Under the pieces are notes generated by a model. It was given only the letters and a program-made list of their open reading frames with translations, was not told the DNA's origin and searched no databases. A stretch of 64,000 nt of DNA from Pseudoalteromonas aliena SW19 (GTDB taxonomy: Bacteria > Pseudomonadota > Gammaproteobacteria > Enterobacterales > Alteromonadaceae), in contig NZ_AQGU01000029.1 of assembly GCF_014905615.1 (NCBI RefSeq), positions 310,001 to 374,000 on the forward strand, given 5' to 3'. Below, in pieces: positions 27,600 through 36,637 of the stretch (position 1 is the first letter of the stretch; every line of letters starts with the position of its first letter). Both the position numbers and the translations under genes were made by a program.

Positions 27600-28493
27600 C
27601 TAATGTCGGCACTCTTTAGGGGCAATGCCAAAGGTTTGTTTAAATAAACGGCTAAAATGACTCGCACTATTAAATCCAACATCAAAACAAACTTTACTAA
27701 TTGCATGGCCTTGTAGCAATTGAGTACGCGCTTTTTTTAGTCTTAGCTGTTGCTGCCAAAGGGCTGGGGTAGTGCCAAATGCGAGTTTAAATTGTTGATA
27801 AAACTTACTTCGGCTCATGCAGGCTATTTTGCACAAGGTGTTTATGTCGAGCGTTTCACTTAAGTGTTCTTCAATATAAAGCAGGGCATCGCTCACTGTT
27901 GTTTTAAGGCGTGGCTTATCGCAGCTAGCTAGCAATAGCTCGCGGCTTTGTTGTTGTAATAAACGGGTGATCAATTCGTTTAACGATAAATCAATCAAGT
28001 AATGTCGCTGTGCGCCTTGCTCATTAAATAAATGCACCATGCGCTCTAATAACTGCTGCGTTTGAATATTATGCTGGGTATGCACTAACTGAGGTACATA
28101 TTCAAATAAGCCATCGAGTGCAAAGTTTTGCTGCATGTTAAGTGCATTAGCCACGCTCGTTATTTTGTCTTTGCTAATTTCAATGGCTAAACAGGTGGTA
28201 GGGGTACTCATTGAGGCTTGTGGAAAATCAATTAATACACCTTGCTCTGGCGCTAATACAAACGACTCGTGTGGTAAAAATGCTTTATGGTATTGGCTGC
28301 TTTCTACGTGCATTACCTTTTTGCCGCTAAGCATGGCACAAAATAGTAACTCGTTTGAGTGCAGTGCCACCTTTTGCGCACTTTGATACGTGTCGTAAAT
28401 ACTCAACTCACTGTTATCGGCCGCAAACGAAACTTTGTTTTCTATTAATACATCAAGTTGTTGGCGTTTTTTATTTAACTGAGATGTGTGCAT
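27600..28493 (-). CDS. AraC-family regulator
   Basis: 297 residues. An N-terminal AraC-type arm/cupin-like region and two C-terminal helix-turn-helix motifs (LDINTLCKIACMSRSKFYQQF and ISKVCFDVGFNSASHFSRLF). Divergent from aldB with about 170 bases between starts, so it probably controls aldehyde dehydrogenase expression. Inducer unknown. Confidence 0.88.
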   Translation of the reverse strand: MHTSQLNKKRQQLDVLIENKVSFAADNSELSIYDTYQSAQKVALHSNELLFCAMLSGKKVMHVESSQYHKAFLPHESFVLAPEQGVLIDFPQASMSTPTTCLAIEISKDKITSVANALNMQQNFALDGLFEYVPQLVHTQHNIQTQQLLERMVHLFNEQGAQRHYLIDLSLNELITRLLQQQSRELLLASCDKPRLKTTVSDALLYIEEHLSETLDINTLCKIACMSRSKFYQQFKLAFGTTPALWQQQLRLKKARTQLLQGHAISKVCFDVGFNSASHFSRLFKQTFGIAPKECRH

Positions 28494-28665
28494 ATCAATC
28501 CTTTAGGTTTTTATTAGTGTGGACTCACAGACAACTTTTGTGGACAGCTAATCAAGTTTTTAGGCGTTTGTTAGTTTAATGTCAAACAACACTGATTAAA
28601 TATAAAGCATTTTGATTTATATAAATGTTCGACCTTTAGCTAATAACAACAAAGAGAGCACACTC

Positions 28666-30186
28666 ATGATATATGCAAATCCAGGCAGCGACGGCGCACT
28701 TTTAAACTTTAAACAACAATACGGTAACTACATTGGCGGAGAATGGGTAAAGCCTGTAAATGGCCAATACTTTGATAATATAAGCCCAGTAAATGGGAAA
28801 GTATTTTGCCAAATACCGCGCTCAGACAAAGACGACATAGAGCTGGCTCTCGACAAAGCGCATGCAGTGCGAGCGCAGTGGGGCACAACGTCGGTAACTG
28901 AACGCAGTAACATACTGCTAAAAATAGCCGATCGTATTGAGCAAAACCTTGAGTTACTGGCTGTTGCCGAAACATGGGATAACGGTAAAGCAATTCGTGA
29001 AACACTCGCTGCTGACATTCCGCTAGCGGCTGATCACTTTCGCTACTTTGCAGGGTGCCTGCGATCGCAAGACGGCACAATAGGTGAAATAGACGAAACC
29101 ACCGTTGCGTATCATTTTCATGAACCACTCGGTGTTGTGGGGCAAATCATCCCGTGGAACTTCCCTATTTTAATGGCCGCCTGGAAACTAGCGCCAGCAC
29201 TTGCTGCAGGTAACTGCGTAATTTTAAAACCGGCTGAGCAAACCCCAGCTTCTATTTTAGTATTAATGGAAATTATTGGCGACTTACTCCCTGCAGGCGT
29301 ATTAAATATTGTAAATGGCTTTGGTAAAGAAGCAGGTGAAGCACTGGCTACAAGCAAACGCATCGCTAAAATTGCATTTACGGGTTCAACGCCTGTGGGG
29401 TCACATATTTTAAAATGCGCTGCTGAAAATATTATTCCTTCAACGGTCGAGCTTGGCGGTAAATCGCCTAATATATTTTTTAATGATGTAATGGAAAAAG
29501 ACGACGCGTTTTTATCCAAAGCCATTGAAGGTGCCGTGCTTGCTTATTTTAATCAAGGCGAGGTGTGTACGTGCCCATCAAGGCTGTTTATTCAAGAAGA
29601 TATTTACGAGCAGTTTATTGAAAAAATACTCGAACGTACCTTAAAAATTAAACGCGGAAACCCACTCGACAGCGAAACTATGGTTGGCGCACAAGCCTCA
29701 AAAGCACAGTTTGATAAAATACTCAGCTACATTGAAATAGGTAAAAAAGAAGGCGCAGAAGTGCTCACTGGCGGAAACGTAGAGCAGCTAAGTGATGACT
29801 TAAACGGTGGTTATTACATACAACCTACGCTGCTTAAAGGCACAAATGACATGCGTGTGTTCCAAGAAGAAATTTTTGGCCCTGTTATTTCTATGTCGAC
29901 TTTTAAAGATGAAGCCGAAGCACTCGAGCTTGCCAACAGCTCAGAGTTTGGTTTGGGCGCCGGTGTGTGGAGCAGAAACATGAACCGTGCTTATCGCATG
30001 GGTCGTAAAATAGAAGCAGGGCGAGTGTGGACCAACTGCTATCACATGTACCCAGCACACGCTGCTTTCGGTGGGTATAAAAAATCAGGAATAGGCCGCG
30101 AAACGCACAAACTAGCACTCGAACATTACCAGCAAACTAAAAACCTATTAGTAAGCTACAGCGAAGATCCGCTTGGCTTCTTTTAA
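28666..30186 (+). CDS. aldB: NAD(P)-dependent aldehyde dehydrogenase AldB
   Basis: 506 residues, strongly like E. coli AldB throughout. It oxidises acetaldehyde and other aldehydes to acids. Catalytic Cys301 is in [11 protein letters not shown] and the general-base Glu in [15 protein letters not shown] and FTGSTPVGS are cofactor-binding segments. ATG 28666 follows AAAGAGAG and begins the family N-terminus. Likely activated by the divergent AraC protein. Confidence 0.92.
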   Translation: MIYANPGSDGALLNFKQQYGNYIGGEWVKPVNGQYFDNISPVNGKVFCQIPRSDKDDIELALDKAHAVRAQWGTTSVTERSNILLKIADRIEQNLELLAVAETWDNGKAIRETLAADIPLAADHFRYFAGCLRSQDGTIGEIDETTVAYHFHEPLGVVGQIIPWNFPILMAAWKLAPALAAGNCVILKPAEQTPASILVLMEIIGDLLPAGVLNIVNGFGKEAGEALATSKRIAKIAFTGSTPVGSHILKCAAENIIPSTVELGGKSPNIFFNDVMEKDDAFLSKAIEGAVLAYFNQGEVCTCPSRLFIQEDIYEQFIEKILERTLKIKRGNPLDSETMVGAQASKAQFDKILSYIEIGKKEGAEVLTGGNVEQLSDDLNGGYYIQPTLLKGTNDMRVFQEEIFGPVISMSTFKDEAEALELANSSEFGLGAGVWSRNMNRAYRMGRKIEAGRVWTNCYHMYPAHAAFGGYKKSGIGRETHKLALEHYQQTKNLLVSYSEDPLGFF

Positions 30187-30214
30187 AAAAATTTAAATAC
30201 AACAGCCACTCAAC

Positions 30215-30283
30215 AATGAGCGCGCTGCATATTTGCAGCGCTTTTTATTTTAAGGGGGTCATTGCACCACTTACAGCTTGTTG
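30215..30283. repeat. 69-bp repeat copy 1 (aldB terminator flank)
   Basis: This stretch, from AATGAG to CTTGTTG, recurs at 36858-36926 with one mismatch and at 47315-47381 with a 2-bp deletion and another change. Copy 1 is in the native aldB context, so it is probably the source. Confidence 0.88.
30222..30250 (+). terminator. aldB intrinsic terminator
   Basis: GCGCTGCA (30222-30229) pairs with TGCAGCGC (30234-30241) and is followed by TTTTTATTTT. Copies of this terminator and its flank occur at 36858 and 47315. Confidence 0.85.
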
Positions 30284-30682
30284 TAATACATAAATAGGAT
30301 ACTAATTGAATTAAAATGTTGAAACTTCAGCTCTCTAAATAATTCATTAACTGCGTTAAAATGTGATTTAATAATACGTACTATTTTATAAACAGCCGCT
30401 GTATATATCGACAGTAATATATATTTTGTCTGATATTACTGATCTCCACCATTTTGGTACATTTCCGCACTGACTAAAAAAATTGGCAGCTAACTAATTG
30501 TTTACAGGTGTTTATTTGATGGCTAAAATAAATAAATTGTAATATATGGACATTTGTCGGTTTGTAAAATGACAAATGTCGTAGACAAAGTTGTTGAACA
30601 AAGCCGCTACGCGGAGCTAGCAACCTTCAGCATAATTGCCACACTTGTCATTGGGACTTCCCCCATTTACCGGAGAAAACCA

Positions 30683-31522
30683 ATGACCCCATTAAGACAA
30701 CGCGTCATAGACGAGATCCGTTTAAGAGGCTACTCACCACGTACCGAAGAATCTTATATAAATGCACTCGCTCAGTTAGCTAATTACTACGATAAATCGC
30801 CTGACTTAATTAATAAGGAAGAGCTTGAGGCGTATTTTAGGTATGTAAACCTAACACAGCACTTGTCGCGTGCAACGATTGCAGTAAAACTCAATGCCGT
30901 TAATTTTTTATATAAATATGTACTACAGCGCTCATTCAGCATTGATATTGTATTGCCTAAAAAAGCACACAAAATACCGATACTGCTAACACGGGATGAG
31001 GTTCATCGCCTGTTTTTAAATACGGTATCTGCACAACAAAAAGTCATGCTTTGTATTTGCTATGGCTGCGGACTCAGAATAAGTGAATTACTGAATTTAC
31101 GGGTTGTTGATATTGAATTTAGCCAAGACTGCCTATGGGTTAGAGCAGGAAAAGGGAATAAAGACCGTCGTGTCATATTACCTAAAAGCGCAGTAAGGCG
31201 ATTAAACGCTTATATAGCAGGCTTTTCCCTTGGCAGTATGCTGTTTTGTACTAATTGGGATAAAGAAAAAGCGATAGATGCAAAAACGTTTAGTCGTGGA
31301 TTAAAACGTGCGGTAGTGCGGGCTGACATTGCAAAAAATGTATCAGCGCATAGTTTGCGTCACGCTTATGCTACACATCAAATTGAAGCCGGTATGCCGC
31401 TTCACCAGTTACAAAAGCAGTTGGGACATACGAGTATTCGTACGACAGAGCGTTATTTACACTGGTTGCCAGAGATGGCACATAGTAGCCATGATTTAAT
31501 GGCTGCGTGGGAGGAGGACTAA
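30683..31522 (+). CDS. IS91-associated tyrosine recombinase
   Basis: About 279 residues. A SAM-like N-domain (TEESYINALAQLANYY) and a catalytic domain with R in CGLRISELLNL, HSLRHAYATHQ, LGHTSIRTTERYLH (final Tyr nucleophile). It lacks the extra helical insertion of integron integrases, so I do not call it IntI. ATG 30683 follows CGGAG; the frame from 30554 runs through the hairpin. Next gene starts after 1 base. Confidence 0.88.
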   Translation: MTPLRQRVIDEIRLRGYSPRTEESYINALAQLANYYDKSPDLINKEELEAYFRYVNLTQHLSRATIAVKLNAVNFLYKYVLQRSFSIDIVLPKKAHKIPILLTRDEVHRLFLNTVSAQQKVMLCICYGCGLRISELLNLRVVDIEFSQDCLWVRAGKGNKDRRVILPKSAVRRLNAYIAGFSLGSMLFCTNWDKEKAIDAKTFSRGLKRAVVRADIAKNVSAHSLRHAYATHQIEAGMPLHQLQKQLGHTSIRTTERYLHWLPEMAHSSHDLMAAWEED

Positions 31523-31523
31523 G

Positions 31524-32648
31524 ATGGCAACGACGCATCATGTTGCAGATGTCTTAGCGCAACACCTCAGTAACTATAAAGAAATCCATGCATTAACCTA
31601 TCAACAACAGCGAGTGTGTCAGCACATACAGGACTGTCGAACCGTAAAGTTAGGTGCTCAGCAATGGCAGTGTGATCGCTGCGAGCATAATAAAACAGTG
31701 TACTGCGCATGTAGAGATAGACACTGTCCGCAGTGCCAAGGGCATGTTAGCGAGCAATGGAGTGAACAACAAAGTAAAGATGTTATCAATGCGCCTTATT
31801 TTCATCTGGTATTTACACTCCCTCATGAACTAAATGGATTAGCAAGGCAATATCCGCGTGAGATTTACAGCTGTTTATTTCATGCTGTATGGCAAACACT
31901 CAGTCAGTTTGCGCAGCGTAAAAAACAGCTACAAGGCACGTTAGGAATGACTGCGGTGTTACATACATGGGGGCAAAGCTTTGCTCAACATATTCATTTG
32001 CACTGTTTAATTCCAGGTGGCGTATTAACATCGTCAGGTGAGTGGCGCGGTGTTAAAAAGCCGTATTTATTTGCAGTAAAAGCCTTAGCAACCGTGTTTA
32101 GAGCAAAAATGCTAGCAGCCATTAGGGCACATAAACTAATGATACCTCAAAGCGAATTGCTCATGAAAAAATCATGGTGCGTACACAGCAAGGTGAATTT
32201 GACCGAGCCGAAAACGGTGTTGAAATACCTTGGGCGCTACACACGTAAAGGCATGTTGCATGAAGGACGACTCAAGCAGGTAACAAAAGAAAGTGTCACG
32301 TTTAGCTATAAAGACTACCGAGACAGCAAAATAAAGCGAATGACATTAACGGGCATAGAATTTATCAGGCGCTATTTACTGCATGTGCTCCCAAGTGGAT
32401 TTATGCGAATACGACACTACGGTTTTTTAGCCAGTGCGTGTAGAGCCAAAAAGCGGGATATTATCAGCGCACAAATAGGTAAGTATGAGGCTGTAAATCA
32501 AGGAAAGTCAGAGACACCAGTGCCGGTTAGCGTTAATTGGCCGTGTCCATCATGTAAGCAAGGGCGGCTGATACTGAAAAGCCTCTGTATAAAGGATGCA
32601 AAAATAGACGGCCTAGCGACGGGAAGCATCATAATGAATAGTGGTTAA
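31524..32648 (+). CDS. IS91-family HUH transposase
   Basis: 374 residues. N-terminal zinc-binding region with CDRCEHNKTVYCACRDRHCPQCQ, HUH motif in QHIHLHCLIPGG, and catalytic tyrosines in LKYLGRYT. It nicks and joins single strands for rolling-circle transposition, a mechanism able to carry adjacent DNA. Full length, so possibly active. Confidence 0.92.
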   Translation: MATTHHVADVLAQHLSNYKEIHALTYQQQRVCQHIQDCRTVKLGAQQWQCDRCEHNKTVYCACRDRHCPQCQGHVSEQWSEQQSKDVINAPYFHLVFTLPHELNGLARQYPREIYSCLFHAVWQTLSQFAQRKKQLQGTLGMTAVLHTWGQSFAQHIHLHCLIPGGVLTSSGEWRGVKKPYLFAVKALATVFRAKMLAAIRAHKLMIPQSELLMKKSWCVHSKVNLTEPKTVLKYLGRYTRKGMLHEGRLKQVTKESVTFSYKDYRDSKIKRMTLTGIEFIRRYLLHVLPSGFMRIRHYGFLASACRAKKRDIISAQIGKYEAVNQGKSETPVPVSVNWPCPSCKQGRLILKSLCIKDAKIDGLATGSIIMNSG

Positions 32649-32706
32649 TAGTAAGTCGAACCGTTAAAATAACTCGTTAACTAAGTTGGTGTAACAGAGG
32701 ATCAGC

Positions 32707-32883
32707 TTAGATGTGGTGCTGCCTAAAATAAGCAAAAAAGATAACAGCAGGCAGAAACGCTATAAAAAAGCGTAGAAATGAAATTAATGAACAGTAACTA
32801 ACCCGTCTAGTAGTAAAAGGGTGTCCAATAAAACTGCAATCAACGACTTCCCTAAAAAAGAGAATTCCTATAGCATTAAGCAT
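32707..32883 (-). CDS. small membrane protein, possible cassette remnant
   Basis: A 58-residue frame beginning MLNAIGILFF with one strong hydrophobic segment near the C-terminus (LISFLRFFIAFLPAVIFFAYF). It lies between the IS91 element and the first attC-like site, on the strand opposite to the cassettes. It could be the remains of a cassette gene cut by the element, or chance. An in-frame extension to 32943 would run into the attC. Confidence 0.35.
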   Translation of the reverse strand: MLNAIGILFFREVVDCSFIGHPFTTRRVSYCSLISFLRFFIAFLPAVIFFAYFRQHHI

Positions 32884-32916
32884 ACCAATAAAAATGTTGA
32901 GTGAGGAGTATGCTTC

Positions 32917-32976
32917 GTTCAACAAGGTATTTATACGATACAAACAACGTAACGTATAAATACTAAGACGTTAGTG
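32917..32976 (+). repeat. attC site 0 of the cassette array
   Basis: GTTCAAC at the left and CGTTAGTG at the right bound a compact palindrome, with perfect arms GTATTTATACG and CGTATAAATAC. The right core GTTAGTG is the exact complement of the CACTAAC that ends the next cassette, as expected for a circularised cassette. Confidence 0.75.
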
Positions 32977-33036
32977 TGATTAGTTTACTACCAGTGCATT
33001 TTTTTAGGTTAAGTTTTTATCAAACGGAACATCAAA

Positions 33037-33390
33037 ATGAGAGCGTTATTTTTAATCTTTATGTTTACAGTTTTATCTGGGTGTTTGAGAGATGTTGATC
33101 ACAACCCTATTGTTGACCGTGAAAAATTAGTTGGAGAGTACTCTAATTATACTGATACGTTGTTAGTTCGTTCGGATAGAACATATCTTAAGCAAATGAT
33201 TAATGGTTATGAACAAGGGCATTGGTCGGTTTCTGATTCTAATATGAAGCTAAAGTCAGAAAATAAAATAATTACTTATATTAAAGTTTACGAAGTAGAT
33301 GGAGTATATGAATTGATTATGAAAGATCGCAAGCGACAAGATCCTGATACTTATGATTTAAGTAAAACGATGAAACGTGTGTTCAATTAA
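33037..33390 (+). CDS. cassette 1: small lipoprotein of unknown function
   Basis: 117 residues. Signal peptide with lipobox LSGC (Cys16), then an 80-residue beta-rich domain resembling small lipocalin-like or DUF-type proteins (VGEYSNYTDTLLVRSDRTYLK, GHWSVSDSNMKL). It lies entirely within a cassette bounded by GTTAGTG and CACTAAC and ends 4 bases before its attC. Function unknown; membrane anchoring is a sequence-based prediction. Confidence 0.75.
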   Translation: MRALFLIFMFTVLSGCLRDVDHNPIVDREKLVGEYSNYTDTLLVRSDRTYLKQMINGYEQGHWSVSDSNMKLKSENKIITYIKVYEVDGVYELIMKDRKRQDPDTYDLSKTMKRVFN

Positions 33391-33394
33391 ATCA

Positions 33395-33491
33395 CACTAA
33401 CAAGAACATTAAACGGAAAAAATACAGTTGGCTGTTTCACTCCGTGCACATTATAGCCAACAATATTTTTCCGCTTATGTAAGCGTTATAA
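33395..33491 (+). repeat. attC site 1
   Basis: Left core CACTAAC (33395-33401), right core GTTATAA (33485-33491). Inner arms CGGAAAAA/TTTTTCCG and TTGGCT/AGCCAA make the hairpin expected of a folded attC. Confidence 0.85.
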
Positions 33492-33501
33492 GCCAAGGTA
33501 T

Positions 33502-33873
33502 ATGAATCGAATATTGGTGTTACTTTTCACCATTCTGATTTCAGGATGTGAAATTGAAAATGATAATCGCATAGGTTTCGGCATGAGTGTTGACTTCCTT
33601 GTTCCTTTGGATTGCATGAAAGCAACAATTGATGAAAGTGAAGGAGTAAGCAGTCTAGTTTTAACTGATTCAGAGTTTTTCTTTCAAATTGAAAACTACA
33701 ATGTAACGTTAATGGTTCAAGAGCAAAGTGAAGAGAAAACAAGTTTTGAACTTGATATAGATGGTCAGCATTTTGAAGAAGATAATGGTGTTTTTTATCA
33801 AAAAGCCGATTTTATTGTAAAAGATTTTAAAAAACGATTAATAGCTAAATGTGCAATTAACAATGGCTTATAA
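33502..33873 (+). CDS. cassette 2: small lipoprotein of unknown function
   Basis: 123 residues. Signal peptide with lipobox ISGC, then an acidic, beta-rich domain (SLVLTDSEFFFQIENYNVTLMVQEQ). I recognise no family. The cassette starts GTTATAAG and ends CTTATAAC, exact complements. The start codon lies 10 bases after the attC core, so a promoter is probably supplied by read-through. Confidence 0.75.
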   Translation: MNRILVLLFTILISGCEIENDNRIGFGMSVDFLVPLDCMKATIDESEGVSSLVLTDSEFFFQIENYNVTLMVQEQSEEKTSFELDIDGQHFEEDNGVFYQKADFIVKDFKKRLIAKCAINNGL

Positions 33874-33945
33874 CAAAAACATCATGGTGGGAATTTTATT
33901 CGCTGAAAAGGCGCTCCTAAAATCCCCATATGTTAAGCGTTAGGT
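33868..33945 (+). repeat. attC site 2
   Basis: Left core TTATAAC (33868-33874), right core GTTAGGT (33939-33945). Internal arms GGGAATTTTA and TAAAATCCCC pair imperfectly. The left core overlaps the stop codon of the cassette 2 gene. Confidence 0.85.
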
Positions 33946-33966
33946 GCACGGAGATTACCCTCACTC

Positions 33967-34296
33967 ATGGATGAAAATTTAGATTATGCAAAGTATATGA
34001 TTCGTTGGGTTAATAAACTCGAATTACCTTCCGTAAGTGTCTCAGATAAATCATTTAAACTTCTTCAACAATATTGGCTTGCTGGCAATGAGGTTGATCT
34101 AGAAGAAGTTAGGGAACAACTATGGACGTGGGTTGATGAAAACGGAGGACCAGCACCTTCAACGGATAAAGCTATGTGTAATGTCCGAATGGTTTTATGC
34201 CTTGCTTATGAAAACAATCAAGAGCTCAAGGAAATGGGTTACTTCGAAGACCTTTTGGTTAATGTCGGTGTACCGAGAAGTGAAATTCAACTATAG
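33967..34296 (+). CDS. cassette 3: small cytoplasmic protein of unknown function
   Basis: 109 residues, no signal peptide or membrane helix. Mostly helical: KLLQQYWLAGNEVDLEEVREQLWTWVDENGG in the middle is the most distinctive part. Such small acidic cassette proteins often act as immunity or antitoxin-like factors, but nothing here proves it. The cassette begins GTTAGGTGCAC and ends GTGCACCTAAC, exact complements. Confidence 0.75.
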   Translation: MDENLDYAKYMIRWVNKLELPSVSVSDKSFKLLQQYWLAGNEVDLEEVREQLWTWVDENGGPAPSTDKAMCNVRMVLCLAYENNQELKEMGYFEDLLVNVGVPRSEIQL

Positions 34297-34299
34297 TGC

Positions 34300-34397
34300 A
34301 CCTAACAAGCTAATAAATAAGGACTAAAAACAGTTTGCTGTTTTCGTCCCTCAACATTTTAGCAAACAATTTTTAGCCCATTATTAGGGCGTTGAGG
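34300..34397 (+). repeat. attC site 3, abutting an insertion sequence
   Basis: Left core ACCTAAC (34300-34306), right core GTTGAGG (34391-34397). Arms CTAAAAA/TTTTTAG and TTTGCT/AGCAAA. The shared left end of the IS1182-type element (GGCTGTAGAATTAC) begins at 34396, inside the right core. Confidence 0.85.
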
Positions 34398-35590
34398 CTG
34401 TAGAATTACTCTTTTTAGGAACGTATTCTACTATTTCAAATTGATTGCTTTTTAACCTTGAATCCATCTGTTCGCTGTGATCTAATAGATATTATTCCCC
34501 ACGGTAAACTGTTATGGCTAACTACAAGCCTGACTTATCCTGTCAAAATAAATTCATTCCTATCAATTTCGCTGAGCAAATTCTGCCTGGCACTTTTGAG
34601 TATGCCCTTTGTTATATTGTCGAAAATAAACTCGATTTATCGGGATTTGACGCGTGGTACAACAATGACAAAACGGGCGCGGCGGCGTATCCACCTTCGG
34701 TAATGCTAAAGATTATTTTACTTGGTTATGCACATGGTTTAATTAGTAGCCGCCGAATTGCTAAAGCGTGTGAGACGAACATTTTATTTATGAGTGTGTC
34801 GGGTGATATCCAGCCACATTACACATCGATAGCGGGTTTTGTGGCTAAAATGCATGAACAGATTGAGCCACTTTTTACGCAAGTGCTGATGATATGTGAT
34901 GAAGAAGGCTTGATAGGCCGTAACATGTTTGCCATTGATGGGTGTAAATTAAAGTCCAATGCGAGTAAAGAGTGGAGTGGCACATTCGATGAGTTAGGTC
35001 GCAAAAAAGCAAAACTAGAACGCGCAAGCAAACGTATTATTGAACGCCACCAATCACAAGATGGGCTGGGCGAAGAATTGATAACTCAGGATTTAAAACA
35101 AAAAGAAAAGCTAGATAAAAGTGCAGGTAAAATTACCGAGTTCTTAGCCACTCACAAAGAAAAAATAGGCAGTAAAGGCAAGCCTGTTAAAAGTAATATC
35201 ACTGATCCAGATAGTGCGAAAATGACCACGTCAAAAGGGACAATTCAAGGCTACAACGGCATCGCGATTAATGACGATAAACACCAAATCATCCTGCAAG
35301 CACAAGCGTGGGGCTCAGTGGGTGAGCAACAAACTCTACAGCCAGCTGTTAAGCAATTAAAACAACAGCTCGATAAATTAAACACTGACAAACCCAAAGA
35401 CGAGCACACGATTAAATTCACCGCAGACAGTGGGTTTAACAGCGAAGTGAACCTTGAATATATGGCGAAAAGTGGGTTCGATACCTACATTGCGGATAAC
35501 CAATTTAGAAAACGAAATCCGCTGTTTAAAGACAGCGAAACATACGAAACAGAGCAAGAAAAACGCCGACTAACAAACTAATATTGACAC
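34396..35590 (+). mobile_element. IS1182-type element, right-truncated (copy 1)
   Basis: The left end is fixed by comparison with copy 2 at 46555: both begin GGCTGTAGAATTACTCTTTT and stay similar through the transposase N-half. The C-terminal part of the transposase and the right end are missing; a Y1 transposase gene follows about 80 bases later. Confidence 0.7.
34514..35581 (+). pseudogene. IS1182-family transposase, C-terminally truncated
   Basis: 355 residues; full-length family members are roughly 450-550. The N-terminal DUF772-type domain (VMLKIILLGYAHGLISSRRIAKAC), the DDE region with FAIDGCKLKSNASKEWSGT and the second acidic residue region FTADSGFNSE are present. The frame stops at NQFRKRNPLFKDS...RRLTN, before the distal Glu region. 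Probably inactive. Confidence 0.8.
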
Positions 35591-35662
35591 CCACTTTAAA
35601 TTTTGCACTTTTTAAAATTAAAGACTACGTTTTAGTTAATACAAATAAAAGCAGGATGTCTT

Positions 35663-36637
35663 ATGGCAATCGCAAGAAAGCGTCAAGTAAGTTTGGTTGA
35701 TACAAAGTACTACCACTGTATCTCGCGTTGTGTTCGTCGTGCTTTTTTGTGCGGTGAAGACCATTTTACGGGGCAATCTTACGAGCACCGCAGAGGGTGG
35801 GTTGAAGACAAACTGCTTGAGTTAGCTAAGATATTTTGTATTGACGTCTGTGCTTATGCCGTTATGAGTAACCACACGCACTTAGTGTTGTATGTTGATG
35901 ATAAAAAAGCGAACCGGCTGAATGATAAAGCGATTGTTATTCGCTGGCACAAGCTGTGCAAAGGCACCGTACTCACGCAAAAATACATACAAGGTGAAAA
36001 GCTAAGTAAAGCTGAACTTATCTTTTTTAATCAAACGGTAAAGGAATATCGAGAGCGTCTATCAAGTATTAGTTGGTTTATGCGGGTGTTAAATGAAGAC
36101 ATTGCGCGCAGGGCAAATAAAGAAGATAACTGCACTGGCAGGTTTTGGGAGGGACGATTTAGTTCGCAAGCATTATTAGATGAAGCCGCATTGGCGGCCT
36201 GCATGGCTTATGTAGATTTAAACCCCATCAGAGCCAAAATGGCAGAAACGCCCGAAGAATCAGAGCATACTAGCATCAAACAACGCTTAACATATGCAAG
36301 GGAAGGCAAGCAACCAAAACAACTCCAGCGCTTTGCAGGCATGCCGTGTCAAATAATGCCAAAAGGGCTACCGTTTGAGCTTAAATCGTACCTTGAACTT
36401 GTTGAACTAACAGGGCGTTGTATGCGAGAAGATAAACGCGGGTATATTGATAATATGAACCTTCCTTTGCTTGAAAGGCTTAATATATCCCCAGAAAATT
36501 GGTTAAAACTCACCACACAATTTACACGCGTATTTCATGGTGCAGTAGGCAGGCCCACCTCACAAGCAAGTTACTGTGAAAACTTAAACAGAAAACGGCG
36601 AGTTAATATAAGTAATTGTGAAAAGCTATTAGCATAA
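35663..36637 (+). CDS. Y1 (IS200-like/REP-associated) transposase
   Basis: 324 residues. The HUH motif is NHTHLVLY (His71, His73). The NCTGRFWEGRFSSQALLDE and AYVDLNPIRAKM segments are typical of the single-copy REP-associated tyrosine transposases (RAYTs) rather than of IS605 TnpA. I could not assign the catalytic Tyr with certainty. A GCAGGATG precedes the ATG at good spacing. RAYTs are often stably kept and linked to small palindromic repeats, which also occur in this window. Confidence 0.8.
   Translation: MAIARKRQVSLVDTKYYHCISRCVRRAFLCGEDHFTGQSYEHRRGWVEDKLLELAKIFCIDVCAYAVMSNHTHLVLYVDDKKANRLNDKAIVIRWHKLCKGTVLTQKYIQGEKLSKAELIFFNQTVKEYRERLSSISWFMRVLNEDIARRANKEDNCTGRFWEGRFSSQALLDEAALAACMAYVDLNPIRAKMAETPEESEHTSIKQRLTYAREGKQPKQLQRFAGMPCQIMPKGLPFELKSYLELVELTGRCMREDKRGYIDNMNLPLLERLNISPENWLKLTTQFTRVFHGAVGRPTSQASYCENLNRKRRVNISNCEKLLA

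Larger units (their letters stand above)
30284..32700 (+). mobile_element. IS91-type element with accessory tyrosine recombinase (ends approximate)
   Basis: Two adjacent genes (recombinase, then HUH transposase, 1 base apart) plus left-hand hairpins define the element. Perfect inverted repeats CAGTAATAT/ATATTACTG (30412-30441) and GACATTTGTC/GACAAATGTC (30549-30580) are candidate folded ends or replication signals. The left boundary is set where the 69-bp repeat stops matching its other copies. The right end lies after 32648 but is not defined. IS91 elements lack terminal inverted repeats. Confidence 0.75.

Noticed and set aside
30683-31522. Integron integrase for the cassette array
   Set aside because: It lacks the IntI-specific helical insertion and is one base from an IS91 transposase gene; it is the recombinase of that element.
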